A stretch of 64,000 bases of DNA from Polycladidibacter stylochi (GCF_001562055.1 NZ_LLWE01000024.1:532672-596671), one strand, 5' to 3'. Counted from the stretch's first letter, positions 1 through 13,390 are shown. Translations and numbers: made by a program. The notes: generated by a model from the letters alone, not told the origin.

Positions 1-265
1 CAAGTGTCAGGGGTAGCTTGATGCAGATATTATCGGCAATCTTAACCAGCTCGTCGGCTTCTTTCATCATGCCGTCAAAATCCATTGCCACCACTTCGGC
101 AGAAACAGGACCGTCCACAAGCTTGCATATTTCCGCAACAACTTCTTTCATGCTGCGGCCAGACTTCATAATAAGAGAGGGGTTGGTGGTTACCCCGTCC
201 AGCAATCCGGTTGCTGCCAGCTCTTTAATTTCATTGGTATCAGCGGTATCAACGAAGAACTTCAT
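1..265 (-). CDS. Transaldolase / fructose-6-phosphate aldolase family protein (partial, 5' end only)
   Basis: The first 88 codons read on the minus strand from an ATG at 263-265 with a GGGAG ribosome site just upstream; the gene runs off the left edge, so no stop is visible. The protein begins [16 protein letters not shown] and contains GVTTNPSLI, the N-terminal signature of the small transaldolase/fructose-6-phosphate aldolase (TalC/Fsa) family, followed by [11 protein letters not shown] and a KLP segment typical of the barrel. In this family a Lys, beyond the visible part, forms the Schiff base in the pentose phosphate pathway reaction. It is transcribed divergently from priA. Whether the enzyme is a transaldolase or an F6P aldolase cannot be decided from the fragment. 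Confidence 0.9.
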   Translation of the reverse strand, partial: MKFFVDTADTNEIKELAATGLLDGVTTNPSLIMKSGRSMKEVVAEICKLVDGPVSAEVVAMDFDGMMKEADELVKIADNICIKLPLTL

Positions 266-384
266 GTCTTGTCGGCTCCCTTATGCTGCCTGCGAAGCAA
301 TGGAATATCGAAATGCAGGCGAATATCAGCTGTATATCAGTTGTTTAAACGAGGTTTTGCCCAAACAACAGCCCAAAAAGTGCA

Positions 385-2622
385 ATGCGGGAAAAAGGAG
401 AGCAAGAGGCAGTGCAAACCGACATTTTCACAGCACATGAGCAGGAGAACGAAGCGCCAACCCTTGTACAGGTTCTCGTTCCTGTGGCTGTTGAGCGCCC
501 CTATACCTATAAAGTGCCTGCGGGTATGGCTGTACGTCCCGGCTCCATAGTCAAAGTCCCGCTGGGCCCGCAGCTGGTGATTGGCGCGGTCTGGGATGGT
601 GTGGCGGATACCAAACTGGACCCCAAGAAGATCAGGGGTATCGTCCATGTGTATGATTGTGCGCCGCTGGGCGATGATCTGCGCAAATTTGTCGATTGGG
701 TCGCCAACTGGACCTTGAGCGCCCCCGGCATGGTGCTGCGCATGGTGCTGCGCTCGGAAGAAGCCTTACAGCCAGAGCCGCCGCAAGTTTGTTTGCAGTT
801 CAATGCCGCAGCGCCTCTTCCAAGGCTGACACAAGCACGTCAACGGGTTCTGGATGTGGTTGGCGAGGGCGCGTTGCTCGGCAAGGCTGATCTGGCCAGT
901 GCGGCGGGGGTGAGCACCTCGGTTGTTGAGGGCTTGAAGCAAGCACAGGTCTTGCAAGAGCTGTTACTCCCTCCTCCTCCGGTTTGCAAACCGCCCGATC
1001 CGAGCCTGCAAGGGCACCCGCTTACCTCTTTGCAGCAAGCGGCTGCGAATCAACTTATCGAGGCTGTCGGAAGTAATCCACAGACTTTTTTATTGGACGG
1101 TGTGACCGGTTCCGGCAAGACAGAAGTCTATTTTGAAGCAATTGCAGCCGTGCTGAAACAGCAAAAACAGGCACTGATTCTACTACCGGAAATTGCGCTC
1201 ACCAACCAGTTTTTAGAGCGATTTGAAAAACGCTTTGCTGCACGGCCGGCCGAATGGCACTCAAAGATAACCCCTAAAACCCGCGAGCGTACCTGGCGTG
1301 CTGTGGCAAGCGGTGAGGCCAAAGTGGTGATTGGTGCGCGTTCCGCACTGTTTTTGCCCTTTAAAAAACTGGGCCTTATCGTGGTGGATGAAGAGCACGA
1401 CGGTGCGTACAAGCAAGGCGACCGTGTGGTTTATAATGCGCGCGATATGGCAGTGCTGCGTGGTCATCTCTCAAAGTTTCCGGTGGTACTTGCCAGTGCA
1501 ACGCCGTCGGTCGAGAGTCGCATCAATGCTCAGGAGGGCCGCTATCAACTGCTTTCCCTGCCAGAACGTGCCACCGGAGCGGCCATGCCGCGTATTGAGT
1601 GCATAGATATGCGCCAAGACGGCCCGGAGCGGGGAAAATGGCTTGCTCCCAAGCTGGTGAAAGACATTCACGCCACAATTTCGCAGGGCAAACAAGCGCT
1701 GTTGTTTTTAAACCGGCGAGGTTATGCACCGCTCACCCTGTGCAGAACTTGTGGTCATCGCTTCCACTGCGACAACTGTTCTGCATGGCTTGTCGAGCAT
1801 CGTTTCAAGGGGAAACTGGTCTGTCATCACTGCGGATATTCACAGCCGATTCCTGAAAAATGCCCTGAATGTAGTAAGCCCGATACCTTAGTTGCCTGCG
1901 GTCCGGGAGTTGAGCGTATTGCCGAAGATATCAGTGATTTGTTTCCCGATGCAAGGGTGTTGGTGCTCTCGTCAGACATGCCAGGCGGAGCTGAGCGCTT
2001 CAAGGAAGAAATGAAGCTGGTTGAGGAGGGGCGGGTAGATATTATCATCGGAACCCAACTGGTCGCCAAGGGGCATAACTTTCCAAATCTCACCCTTGTT
2101 GGGGTGGTGGATGCCGACCTGGGACTGGCCAATGGTGACCCACGCGCCGCGGAGAAAACATATCAGCTAATGGCGCAGGTAACAGGGCGTGCGGGCCGTA
2201 TTTGCGGGCAAGGCAAAGGTATTTTGCAAACCTATAATCCCGAACAACCTATCATGAACGCGCTGTTGAAAGGGGACGCGGAAGGCTTTTACGAAACGGA
2301 ATCACAGGCAAGAAAAAATGCAGGCCTCCCCCCCTTTGGTCGAATGGCTGCGCTTGTGATATCCGCAGCTAATCGTGCAGAAGCGGAAGCTTATTCTAGA
2401 GTATTAGTCAGCCATTCTCCCCCCAACGATCAAGTGAGCATCTTGGGGCCAGCCGAAGCTGCACTGGCACTGGTGCGTGGCAAATATCGGTTCCGTTTAT
2501 TGGTAATCACGCGTAGGTCTTTTAATTTACAAGGCTTTTTACGACAGTGGCTGGCAAATGCACCACAACCAAGGGGGGGCGTTCGGGTGCAAATCGATGT
2601 CGATCCGCAAAGCTTCTTATAG
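385..2622 (+). CDS. priA: Primosomal protein N' (replication restart helicase PriA)
   Basis: The 745-residue protein matches PriA, the 3'-5' helicase that recognises stalled forks and reloads the replicative helicase. The N-terminal DNA-binding part (VLVPVAVERPYTYKVP) is followed by a Walker A motif GVTGSGKTE near residue 239, a DEEH helicase box (VVDEEHDGAYKQ), the zinc-binding cysteines CRTCGHRFHCDNC and CHHC...CPEC near residues 453-500, and a GRAGR-type motif VI. The length is usual. No good ribosome site precedes the ATG at 385; the in-frame GTG at 412, 11 bases after AAGGAG, is an alternative start. The gene stands upstream of the ATP synthase operon, the common Rhizobiales order. Confidence 0.97.
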   Translation: MREKGEQEAVQTDIFTAHEQENEAPTLVQVLVPVAVERPYTYKVPAGMAVRPGSIVKVPLGPQLVIGAVWDGVADTKLDPKKIRGIVHVYDCAPLGDDLRKFVDWVANWTLSAPGMVLRMVLRSEEALQPEPPQVCLQFNAAAPLPRLTQARQRVLDVVGEGALLGKADLASAAGVSTSVVEGLKQAQVLQELLLPPPPVCKPPDPSLQGHPLTSLQQAAANQLIEAVGSNPQTFLLDGVTGSGKTEVYFEAIAAVLKQQKQALILLPEIALTNQFLERFEKRFAARPAEWHSKITPKTRERTWRAVASGEAKVVIGARSALFLPFKKLGLIVVDEEHDGAYKQGDRVVYNARDMAVLRGHLSKFPVVLASATPSVESRINAQEGRYQLLSLPERATGAAMPRIECIDMRQDGPERGKWLAPKLVKDIHATISQGKQALLFLNRRGYAPLTLCRTCGHRFHCDNCSAWLVEHRFKGKLVCHHCGYSQPIPEKCPECSKPDTLVACGPGVERIAEDISDLFPDARVLVLSSDMPGGAERFKEEMKLVEEGRVDIIIGTQLVAKGHNFPNLTLVGVVDADLGLANGDPRAAEKTYQLMAQVTGRAGRICGQGKGILQTYNPEQPIMNALLKGDAEGFYETESQARKNAGLPPFGRMAALVISAANRAEAEAYSRVLVSHSPPNDQVSILGPAEAALALVRGKYRFRLLVITRRSFNLQGFLRQWLANAPQPRGGVRVQIDVDPQSFL

Positions 2623-2838
2623 GTATTGGCGCGTTATCCTCATAGTTATATGAATTGGGTGGAATACTTAGTCTGTATTGCAAGCGCTCTAGCGCTGTGC
2701 TATGCGGACTGCGGCTTTAAGGGCACAGTTGGTTTGATTGTGCCTCCCACATACAATAAGACGCGACTTTTCAGGTTGTTGGAGGTGGGACCTCAAGTCT
2801 TGTTTTCAACTCTGAGCGCGCCGGAGAGCACGGATCCA

Positions 2839-3398
2839 GTGACTGACAACGTATCTCTCATTTCAGGCGTGGCCTTGCGTTACGCTTCCGCATTGATAGA
2901 CCTGGCAGAGGAACAGGGTGTCATCGCAGAAGTGGAAGCTGGTCTTTACAAGTTTGAAGCACTCATGAACGAGTGTGAAGATTTGGACCGGTTGATCAAG
3001 AGCCCCGCTTTTACCGCCGAAGTGCAGCTTAAAGCACTGACAGCAGTTTTGGAAAAGGCCGGTATAACTGGCCTGACCGCAAATTTTGTGAAGCTTGTTG
3101 CTGAGAACCAGCGACTCTTCGCTCTACGTAGTATGATTAACGGCTTCCGTGTTCAGCTTGCTGAACGTCGTGGTGAAGTTACAGCACATGTAACCACAGC
3201 ACAGGAATTGTCTGACGAGCATATTGCAACGCTCCGTGAAGCGATTAACGCTTCTGAGGGCAAAAACGTGAATATCGCAGCGAAAGTAGACCCATCCATT
3301 ATAGGTGGTTTGATCGTTAAGATCGGCAGCCGGATGGTCGATGCTTCACTGCGCACGAAGCTTAACTCTCTTAAGTTCGCGATGAAAGAGGTCGGCTG

Positions 3399-3399
<1 letters not shown>
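2839..3399 (+). CDS. atpH: ATP synthase F1 delta subunit
   Basis: Delta (OSCP) links the F1 catalytic head to the peripheral stalk. The open frame extends back to 2626, but the upstream 71 codons look unlike any delta subunit. A GTG at 2839, preceded by a GGAGAG purine stretch, gives a 186-residue protein of normal family length that begins near the conserved [19 protein letters not shown]. The C-terminal [20 protein letters not shown] is the family signature. The stop overlaps the atpA start by one base, so the two are translationally coupled. This is the first gene of an F1-only operon (delta-alpha-gamma-beta-epsilon); the F0 genes lie elsewhere, as is normal in this group. Confidence 0.95.
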
Positions 3400-4928
<1,529 letters not shown>

Positions 4929-4960
4929 TCGAAGCAACGGGATAAGGAACGGGAGCGCCC

Positions 4961-5848
4961 ATGGCGAGCCTTAAGGACCTAAAAAACCGCATCGCTTCGG
5001 TCAAGGCGACGCAGAAAATCACCAAGGCCATGCAAATGGTGGCCGCGGCGAAGCTGCGTCGTGCTCAGGAGGCCGCAGAAGCATCTCGTCCCTATGCCAA
5101 GCGCATGGGGGCAGTGCTGAGCAATCTGGCCGCTGGGTTCGAAGGACAGGACGATGCGCCGAAGCTGATGACGGGCACAGGACAGGATCAGTCTCATCTG
5201 CTCCTCGTCTGCACAGCAGAGCGTGGTCTCTGCGGTGGCTTCAACTCGTCAATTGCCAAACTGGCGCGTGCACACGCCAATAAACTTCTTGCCGAAGGTA
5301 AAGATGTCAAAATCATTACCGTTGGTAAAAAGGGCTTTGATGCACTCAAAAGCGATTTTGGCCAGCATATTATTGAGAAAATCGAGCTGCGCGGTCTGAA
5401 GAACATCGAGTTCAACGACACCAAGGCGGTCGGCGATTTGGTTCTCAAAATGTTTGAGGACGAAAAGTTTGACGTCTGCACATTGTTTTACGCGCAGTTT
5501 CAGTCGGTGATCAGTCAGGTCCCAACAGCGAAACAGCTCATTCCGGCTTCTTTGGAAACCGTGAGCGAGCAGGCCGCTGGCGAGGCTGACAACGCACTTT
5601 ACGAATATGAACCTGGCGAACAGGAGATCCTCGAGACTCTGCTGCCACGCAATATCAGGGTTCAAATCTACAGTGCAATCCTTGAAAATGCCGCCTCCGA
5701 GCAGGGCGCGCGTATGTCTGCTATGGACAGCGCTACCCGCAACGCAGGTGAAATGATCGACAAACTGACCTTGAGCTATAACCGCCAGCGTCAGGCACAG
5801 ATCACCAAGGAACTGATCGAAATTATCTCGGGCGCTGAAGCGCTCTGA
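4961..5848 (+). CDS. atpG: ATP synthase F1 gamma subunit
   Basis: Gamma is the rotating central shaft of F1. The 295-residue protein begins [33 protein letters not shown] in two adjoining conserved blocks, contains the [10 protein letters not shown] motif, and ends with the conserved coiled-coil half ([34 protein letters not shown]). A GGGAGCGCCC stretch precedes the ATG at 4961. It lies between atpA and atpD in the atp operon. Confidence 0.98.
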   Translation: MASLKDLKNRIASVKATQKITKAMQMVAAAKLRRAQEAAEASRPYAKRMGAVLSNLAAGFEGQDDAPKLMTGTGQDQSHLLLVCTAERGLCGGFNSSIAKLARAHANKLLAEGKDVKIITVGKKGFDALKSDFGQHIIEKIELRGLKNIEFNDTKAVGDLVLKMFEDEKFDVCTLFYAQFQSVISQVPTAKQLIPASLETVSEQAAGEADNALYEYEPGEQEILETLLPRNIRVQIYSAILENAASEQGARMSAMDSATRNAGEMIDKLTLSYNRQRQAQITKELIEIISGAEAL

Positions 5849-5871
5849 CCGATTTGAGACAAGGATGTTAA

Positions 5872-7299
<1,428 letters not shown>

Positions 7300-7368
7300 T
7301 AACCCACGTTTCCTAGTTGAACTGGTGACTTGTCACCGGTTCACGGGATAAGACAGAGGATGAGTTAA

Positions 7369-7776
7369 ATGGCTGAATCATTTCAGTTTGAACTGGTCTC
7401 TCCAGAGCGCCTTTTGCTAGAGGCTCAGGTAGTATCAGCTGTATTACCGGGTGCAGAAGGTGAATTTGGTGTTGGTGCCGGTCACTCGCCGTTTCTGTCA
7501 ACCATGCGTCCTGGTGTTGTAAAAGCTACTAGCGACAATGGCGAAGTACATGAGTACTTCGTGCGTGGTGGGTTCGCCGATGTCTCAGCTACCGGCGTCA
7601 CCGTTCTTGCCGAGCAGGCCATTCCTATGGGTGACCTGAATGCGGACTTCATCGATCAGCAGATTAAAGATGCTGAGGAAGATGTTGCCGACGCCAAGGA
7701 CGATGAAACTCGACAGAAAGCGTCATTGATTCTGTCTCAGTTGGAAGAGATGAAGCAAGCAATTGCCTCAGCCTAA
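7369..7776 (+). CDS. atpC: ATP synthase F1 epsilon subunit
   Basis: The 135-residue protein matches epsilon, which couples and regulates rotation. It has the N-terminal beta-sandwich (FQFELVSPERLLLEAQVVSAVLPGAEGEFGVGAGHSP in adjoining blocks), the VRGGFADVSATGVTVLAEQA segment, and an acidic alpha-helical C-terminus. It is the last gene of the atp operon, 69 bases after atpD, and is followed at once by a strong intrinsic terminator. Confidence 0.97.
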   Translation: MAESFQFELVSPERLLLEAQVVSAVLPGAEGEFGVGAGHSPFLSTMRPGVVKATSDNGEVHEYFVRGGFADVSATGVTVLAEQAIPMGDLNADFIDQQIKDAEEDVADAKDDETRQKASLILSQLEEMKQAIASA

Positions 7777-7799
7777 ATTGAGATGAAATTTGAAAAAGA

Positions 7800-7828
7800 A
7801 AAAGCCCCGCTTCGGCGGGGCTTTTTTA
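7800..7828 (+). terminator. Rho-independent terminator of the atp operon
   Basis: A GC-rich stem AAGCCCCGC / GCGGGGCTT with a TTCG tetraloop is followed by a T tract, 24 bases after the atpC stop. Confidence 0.96.
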
Positions 7829-8031
7829 TGAGTTGAATTCATCAAAATGCAGTCATATCAAACAAAGGCTTGTGGAGCGGTCTGGTGAAGCATCATGGTT
7901 GTCGACGCTGAATAACAGCAATGCTTCATGGCCGATCTGGCTTAGTAGATCAGAACATGTAAATTTGAACCGGTATTCGTAGCCTTTGAACCATTTTTGA
8001 TATGATTTTGATAGCTTTTGAATACAGGTGA

Positions 8032-8241
8032 TTAAGCAGCAATTTGCTTGCGGTTCGGTACGAACTTATTTTGTTCTGCACGTTTCTTACGCTGTTCTGG
8101 TGTTTCGTAAACGATTGAGCGGTGGTAATCGCAATAGGAGCCACCTTCGGACGCTTTATTTTGACATGGGAAATGGTAGCTACCGCTATCCCCTTCAGTC
8201 CATTTACATTGTCCGGGCTTGGGCATTATTTGACCGATCAT
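8032..8241 (-). CDS. Small GcrA-like protein (C-terminal domain only)
   Basis: This 69-residue protein starts at the ATG preceded by AAGGAAC; a longer TTG start at 8266-8268 is possible but less likely. Its core reads KPGQCKWTEGDSGSYHFPC, then CDYHRSIVY and a basic tail EQRKKRAEQNK. The pattern C-x-W...G.....F..C.......YC..H resembles the C-terminal region of GcrA, the alphaproteobacterial cell-cycle regulator that binds sigma-70 domain 2; the three Cys and one His could bind a metal. The N-terminal helix-turn-helix of GcrA, which reads methylated GANTC, is absent. It stands alone between the atp terminator and pckA. Family resemblance is seen; a sigma-factor-binding role is only inference. 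Confidence 0.7.
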   Translation of the reverse strand: MIGQIMPKPGQCKWTEGDSGSYHFPCQNKASEGGSYCDYHRSIVYETPEQRKKRAEQNKFVPNRKQIAA

Positions 8242-8647
8242 TTTTTTGTTCCTTACTTCAAAACCCAATAATGCTTAACCTGAGAGCTTTTCAGCTTCGA
8301 TCAGGAAACACTTATGGGCTACAAACTGAGAAAAAGTGTTCGCTCATCATACGTATGGTGCGCTTATTACTGCAGCAACCACAGGAGCATCCGTAAAAAT
8401 ATAGTAGCTAAATTGGGAAAATGCTAGGAAAAATTAAAAGAACAAGGTTTATGCTTAATAAAAACTAGGGGAATTAAGGTTTTTTTATTCTATCGATAAT
8501 CTGTTGGCAAGGTCGTGTAATATACTCAAATATTTAGCATGTGCCAGGTAATAAAATAACCTTAGAATTAATATGAATCTTAATTATGTGTAACTGATTC
8601 TCGATTTCCAATCTTTTCAGATACTAATGAAAACTGCTTTAAGTGAT
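8242..8647. other. Intergenic stretch without a recognised gene
   Basis: The 400 bases between the GcrA-like gene and the pckA terminator are AT-rich, with several poly-A/T runs (for example around 8476-8489). I see no convincing open frame, tRNA or stable hairpin here. Confidence 0.6.
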
Positions 8648-8681
8648 TAAAAAAAGAGCGCCGGGGGATGAGCCCGGCGCC
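8648..8681 (-). terminator. Rho-independent terminator of pckA
   Basis: Read on the minus strand, GCGCCGGG pairs with CCCGGCGC across a short loop and is followed by TCTTTTTTT. It lies about 50 bases past the pckA stop. Confidence 0.92.
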
Positions 8682-8728
8682 AAGTTGCAAGGTGCGGAGC
8701 CTGTCAAAGGTCCGCCAGGAAGGGGGGA

Positions 8729-10339
8729 TTACTCCGCTGCATCGCGCAGGGCTGGGCCTGCTTCCAACGTTTCACCGTCAACATATGCTTCAAAGCTTTG
8801 GAAGTTATCTGCAAACATAGAAACAAGTTTTTGCGCTTGAGCATCATATGCAGCACTGTCATCCCAAGTCGTCTTCGGATCAAGAATGCGTGTGTCCACG
8901 TCGTGAACAGATGTTGGCACCTCAAAGCCAAAGTTTTCATCTAGACGGAATTGGGCACCTTTCAAAGAACCATCAAGCGCAGCAGCAAGCAAAGCTCTGG
9001 TTTCTTTAATCGGCATTCGATGCCCAGTACCATAAGCACCGCCGGTCCAGCCGGTGTTTACCAGCCAGCAATCTACATTGTGCTTTTCGATCAGCTCTTT
9101 AAGCAGCGCACCATAAACGGATGGATGACGCGGCATGAAAGGTGCACCAAAGCAGGTGGAGAAAGTTGCCTGTGGTTCCACCACACCCTTTTCAGTGCCT
9201 GCGACCTTTGCGGTATAACCGGATAGGAAGTGGTACATTGCCTGTGCACCGGTCAGTTTGGCAATAGGGGGTAACACTCCAAAGGCATCTGCGGTGAGCA
9301 TGATAATATTCTTTGGATGCGGTGCTTTACCGGTTTCACTAGCATTGGGAATAAAGTGAATAGGGTAGGCGCAGCGGGTGTTTTCTGTTAGCGAGCCATC
9401 GTCAAAATCGGGGCGGCGTTGTTCGTCCAGAACAACGTTTTCCAAAACAGTACCAAAACGCTGCGTCGTGGCGTAGATTTCCGGTTCTGCTTCTTGGGAA
9501 AGACGAATGGTCTTTGCATAACAGCCGCCTTCAAAGTTGAAAACGCCGTCCTCACTCCAACCATGTTCGTCGTCACCCACGAGTGTGCGTGAAGGATCAG
9601 CGGATAAAGTTGTTTTACCAGTCCCTGAAAGACCAAAGAAAACAGCAGTATCACCCTTATCGCCCACATTTGCAGAGCAGTGCATAGGCATAACGCGCGA
9701 TTCAGGAAGCAAGAAGTTCAACATAGTGAACACGGACTTCTTCATCTCTCCCGCATAAGAAGTCCCGACAATGATAACAATCTTGCGCGTAAAATCACAT
9801 GCGATGAGCGTTTCACTGCGGCAGCCGTGACGTGCAGGATCGGCCTTGAAGCTTGGCAGATCAATGACGGTCATCTCTTCACTAAAACTGCTTAATTCGT
9901 CGCGTGTGGGTCGAAGCAACATATTGCGGATAAAAAGAGAATGCCAAGCAAACTCGTTTATAACCCGAACAGCAAGCCTGTTTTGGCTATCTGCACCGCC
10001 ATACAAGTCTTGCGCAAATAGTTCTTTGCCATCCACATGCTGTTGCACATCTGCCAACAAGCAATCGAATTGCTCGGGAGTGATTGCCCCACAGTTATCC
10101 CACCAAACACTGTCTTTTGTTGTTGCGTCCTTAACAACAAACTTGTCCTTTGGTGACCGGCCGGTATGCTCGCCCGTTAGCGCGACTAAAGCACCACCAG
10201 CTGCCATTTTGGCTTCATTCCGGGCAATGGACTGCTCATACAATTCTGCCTCTGTGAGATTCCAATACACAGATTGAGCATCTTTTAGTGTGAGAGTTTC
10301 TCTCCCTAATTCGGAATTTCTAAATCCGAACTCTCTCAT
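8729..10339 (-). CDS. pckA: Phosphoenolpyruvate carboxykinase (ATP)
   Basis: The enzyme converts oxaloacetate and ATP to PEP, the entry to gluconeogenesis from C4 acids. The 536-residue protein has the ATP-type signatures [16 protein letters not shown], the Walker A-like [16 protein letters not shown] with the DDEHGW metal site after it, [10 protein letters not shown], and [16 protein letters not shown]. The start ATG has an AAGGA site and sits about 19 bases below a good -10 hexamer. It diverges from chvI across 508 bases. In rhizobia pckA expression is linked to ChvG/ChvI, so the neighbourhood is meaningful, but no ChvI box was identified here. Confidence 0.98.
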   Translation of the reverse strand: MREFGFRNSELGRETLTLKDAQSVYWNLTEAELYEQSIARNEAKMAAGGALVALTGEHTGRSPKDKFVVKDATTKDSVWWDNCGAITPEQFDCLLADVQQHVDGKELFAQDLYGGADSQNRLAVRVINEFAWHSLFIRNMLLRPTRDELSSFSEEMTVIDLPSFKADPARHGCRSETLIACDFTRKIVIIVGTSYAGEMKKSVFTMLNFLLPESRVMPMHCSANVGDKGDTAVFFGLSGTGKTTLSADPSRTLVGDDEHGWSEDGVFNFEGGCYAKTIRLSQEAEPEIYATTQRFGTVLENVVLDEQRRPDFDDGSLTENTRCAYPIHFIPNASETGKAPHPKNIIMLTADAFGVLPPIAKLTGAQAMYHFLSGYTAKVAGTEKGVVEPQATFSTCFGAPFMPRHPSVYGALLKELIEKHNVDCWLVNTGWTGGAYGTGHRMPIKETRALLAAALDGSLKGAQFRLDENFGFEVPTSVHDVDTRILDPKTTWDDSAAYDAQAQKLVSMFADNFQSFEAYVDGETLEAGPALRDAAE

Positions 10340-10364
10340 CGCCGTAATCCTTAAGCTGATCGCA

Positions 10365-10395
10365 CATTATACTTCAGTAGTAAGTTTAGAAGCAA
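10365..10395 (-). promoter_or_regulatory. Candidate sigma-70 promoter of pckA
   Basis: On the minus strand a perfect TATAAT (10365-10370) lies 19 bases below TTGCTT (10390-10395). The expected start point, near 10358, would give a leader of about 19 bases containing the AAGGA ribosome site. The spacing is longer than the optimum 17. Confidence 0.5.
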
Positions 10396-10847
10396 AACTC
10401 TTAAATATTTCGCTTCGTTCAACTTGGTTTGAACCCTAAAATGAGTTTGCAGCGCCAAGCAAGTCGACTTTTGTTCTTTAAAACGATTGAAATAAAAACT
10501 ATTCAGAGCTTTGTTTTATTTTTGTGGCCAAAATTATATTTTCTGCTTGCACTTGCTTAAACAAGTTAGGTCAAAACTCATGGAAAGGGCGCTTGGAAAA
10601 GCGCATAGAGTGCATATTAGAGAATCACTTATAAGAATTTTAAAGAATTCCTGACTGGTGGATAATCATCGTAATGCACCCGCAGGAGCATTTTTATAGG
10701 CTCAACTTGTTGACGCCTTTAATCTGTCGCGGTTGCATCAGTCTTTTGCCTCAATTGGCTTTTAATTGCTCTTATATGCACAATCGGATATGCAGAATAT
10801 AAAGCCGAATTGATTTGACGTTCGAACCTGAAAAGGCCCTGTAAACA
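10396..10847. other. Divergent pckA / chvI control region
   Basis: The rest of the 508-base region between the divergent starts has no open frame. It contains an imperfect palindrome ACTTGCTTAAACAAGT at about 10551-10566 and AT-rich segments near 10490-10540 and 10765-10805. These could hold regulator sites and the chvI promoter, but none can be assigned. Confidence 0.5.
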
Positions 10848-11546
10848 ATGCCGACAATTGCCCTTGTGGATGATGATCGCAACATTCTCACTTCAGTTTC
10901 TATAGCGCTGGAAGCGGAAGGCTATCGGGTCCTGACATATAATGATGGCGTGTCTGCATTGGAAGGTTTGCAAAATGACCCGCCTGACCTTGCAATTTTT
11001 GATATAAAAATGCCGCGTATGGATGGGATGGAGCTATTACGCCGTTTACGTCAGACCTCTGACTTGCCTGTTATTTTCCTTACCTCGAAAGATGATGAAA
11101 TCGACGAGCTGTTTGGTTTAAAAATGGGAGCAGATGACTTTATACGAAAACCCTTTTCTCAGCGTTTGCTAGTTGAACGAACAAAAGCAGTTTTGCGCCG
11201 CTCTCAGGCAAAAGACGGTACAGCAGCCCCAACTGATGCCAGCAAGATATTAGAGCGTGGCAATTTGGCAATGGATCGTGAACGTCACACATGTACCTGG
11301 ATGAATAAGCCGGTCACTCTGACTGTTACTGAATTTCTTATCCTTTATGCTCTGGCGCAACGGCCAGGGGTTGTGAAAAGCCGCAATGCATTGATGGATG
11401 CTGCCTATGATGATCAAGTCTATGTGGATGACCGCACCATCGATAGCCATATCAAACGACTACGTAAGAAATTCAAATCGGCAGATGATGATTTTGATAT
11501 GATTGAAACACTGTACGGTGTGGGCTACCGTTTTCGTGAAAACTAA
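10848..11546 (+). CDS. chvI: Response regulator ChvI
   Basis: This 232-residue OmpR-family regulator has an N-terminal receiver with the acidic pair in VDDDRN, the phospho-acceptor Asp52 in [12 protein letters not shown], the T in IFLTSKD and Lys in FIRKPFSQ; the C-terminal winged helix ends [12 protein letters not shown]. The receiver sequence, including [20 protein letters not shown], is of ChvI/BvrR type, which controls envelope stress, exopolysaccharide and host-interaction genes in Rhizobiales. Its sensor chvG follows after 11 bases. Confidence 0.95.
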   Translation: MPTIALVDDDRNILTSVSIALEAEGYRVLTYNDGVSALEGLQNDPPDLAIFDIKMPRMDGMELLRRLRQTSDLPVIFLTSKDDEIDELFGLKMGADDFIRKPFSQRLLVERTKAVLRRSQAKDGTAAPTDASKILERGNLAMDRERHTCTWMNKPVTLTVTEFLILYALAQRPGVVKSRNALMDAAYDDQVYVDDRTIDSHIKRLRKKFKSADDDFDMIETLYGVGYRFREN

Positions 11547-11557
11547 ACCAGTTCGGC

Positions 11558-13390
11558 ATGCTTGAGGAAGAAAAGCACAGTTCCGCCAGGGAGCAGGATG
11601 ATAACAGTGCACCACCACATGGAAAAAGTGGTGGGGCATTTTCGTGGTTGGCACGAAGGCGTGTTCGCCAAAAAGTTTTGTCGCGTTGGGGACGGCTTGT
11701 TGGGACCTACGTTTTTTCAAGTTTAACACGCCGAATTCTCATCTTGAACATGGTTGGTCTTGCTGCCATGGTTTCCGGCATCTTGTATCTCAATCAATTT
11801 CGCGCCGGTCTTATTGACGCCCGTGTCCAATCGCTATTAACACAAGGTGAAATAATTGCCGGAGCCATAGCCGCCAGTGCAGCAACCGAACACAGTTCGC
11901 TTATGGTGGACCCAGAGCAATTGCTGAGACTGGAAGCAGGCGAAAGTGCCAGCCCTCGCAATAGTATCGGTAGTTTGGATTTTCCGATTAATCCGGAGAT
12001 GGTTGGGCCAATTTTACGTCGCCTTATTTCGCCCACCAAAACACGAGCAAGAATTTATGATCCCGATGGCGTCTTACTGCTGGATTCAAGGCAGCTTTAT
12101 GGCCGTCGGCAAATCTTCCGCTTTGATCTTCCACCGCCTAATTCAGAAGAACCTTCGTTCCTACTAAAAATGTGGGAGGAAATGAAGTTTTGGATGCGCC
12201 GTGGCGAGTTACCCGTTTATCAAGAGCTTGGCCGCCTGGAAGGAAAAGGCTATCCGGAGGTAGAAAAAGCACTTTCCGGTTCGCCCGCTTCGGTAGTTCG
12301 CCTTTCAAAGCGCGGGGAGATGATCGTTTCTGTTGCTGTGCCCGTCCAGCGGTTTCGCGGTGTTCTGGGTGCTTTATTGCTATCCACCCAAGGTGGGGAC
12401 ATTGATGATATCGTAACTGCAGAACGCAATGGAATTATCAAGATATTCAGTGTGGTTTCTGTTGTCGTTATGGTTATGTCGGTATTACTGGCCGGTACAA
12501 TTGCTGGGCCCATGCGCCGTTTGTCGGAGGCGGCAAAGCGCGTGCAAAACAGCATTAATAGCCGAGAGCAAATTCCATCATTTCCTGATCGACGCGATGA
12601 AATTGGCGACTTGGCGCATGCACTGCGAAATATGACCTCCTCACTCTATACACGTATGGATGCCATTGAGAGTTTTGCAGCAGATGTTGCTCACGAGTTG
12701 AAAAACCCCTTGACATCTTTACGCAGTGCAGTTGAGACACTTCCGCTTGCAAAGACTGAACAATCGCGTGATCGCCTTTTGGAAGTCATTGGTCATGATG
12801 TTCGCCGCCTTGATCGCCTGATAACAGATATTTCTGAAGCATCGCGTATTGATGCGGAGATGGCGCGGTCTGATGTCCAACAAGTTAATCTTGCGACCCT
12901 ATTAGAAACACTAATCGATATCGCAAATGAAAGAAGTCGCGGCGGGGAAGTTAAAATCAAGCTTCTCGTTGATGGTAAAGGGCCGGAAAACCTGGAAGAA
13001 TCTCAGGACTACTTGATGTTGGGGGCAGACCAGCGCTTAGGTCAGGTATTCAACAATCTGCTCGATAATGCCCGCTCCTTTTCGCCCGAAAATGCCGAGG
13101 TTGTTGTTTCTCTAAGGGCAACAGCAGAAACCTTGGAAGTTGATGTGGATGATTTTGGGCCTGGCATCAACCCGGAAGTTCAGGAGAGGATTTTCGAGCG
13201 CTTCTACACGGATCGGCCAGAGAATGAAGGGTTTGGCAATAACTCGGGTTTGGGATTGTCGATATGTCGGCAAATTGTTGAAGCCCATAGTGGGCAGATT
13301 ACCTCAAAAAACAGAGTTAGCGCGACTTCAGATACAATTGAAGGTGCACGCTTTCACGTCTCGTTTCCAAAGTATATAGCTAAGTCATGA
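11558..13390 (+). CDS. chvG: Sensor histidine kinase ChvG
   Basis: The 610-residue kinase has a cytoplasmic N-terminus, a first membrane helix near 52-75 (ILNMVGLAAMVSGILYL), a periplasmic sensor of about 220 residues, and a second helix near 288-312 (VVSVVVMVMSVLLAGTIAG). HAMP-like linker, H-box FAADVAHELKNPLTSLRSA with His379, N box NNLLDNARSFSP and G boxes (DDFGPGI, NSGLGLSICRQIVEAH) follow. In Sinorhizobium, ChvG (ExoS) is held in check by periplasmic ExoR; no exoR is in this window. Its TGA overlaps the hprK ATG (ATGA), so the kinase and HPr kinase genes are coupled. Confidence 0.95.
   Translation: MLEEEKHSSAREQDDNSAPPHGKSGGAFSWLARRRVRQKVLSRWGRLVGTYVFSSLTRRILILNMVGLAAMVSGILYLNQFRAGLIDARVQSLLTQGEIIAGAIAASAATEHSSLMVDPEQLLRLEAGESASPRNSIGSLDFPINPEMVGPILRRLISPTKTRARIYDPDGVLLLDSRQLYGRRQIFRFDLPPPNSEEPSFLLKMWEEMKFWMRRGELPVYQELGRLEGKGYPEVEKALSGSPASVVRLSKRGEMIVSVAVPVQRFRGVLGALLLSTQGGDIDDIVTAERNGIIKIFSVVSVVVMVMSVLLAGTIAGPMRRLSEAAKRVQNSINSREQIPSFPDRRDEIGDLAHALRNMTSSLYTRMDAIESFAADVAHELKNPLTSLRSAVETLPLAKTEQSRDRLLEVIGHDVRRLDRLITDISEASRIDAEMARSDVQQVNLATLLETLIDIANERSRGGEVKIKLLVDGKGPENLEESQDYLMLGADQRLGQVFNNLLDNARSFSPENAEVVVSLRATAETLEVDVDDFGPGINPEVQERIFERFYTDRPENEGFGNNSGLGLSICRQIVEAHSGQITSKNRVSATSDTIEGARFHVSFPKYIAKS

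Noticed and set aside
2626..2838. The N-terminal extension of atpH to a TTG start
   Set aside because: The 71 extra residues are unlike any delta subunit; the GTG at 2839 gives the normal length.
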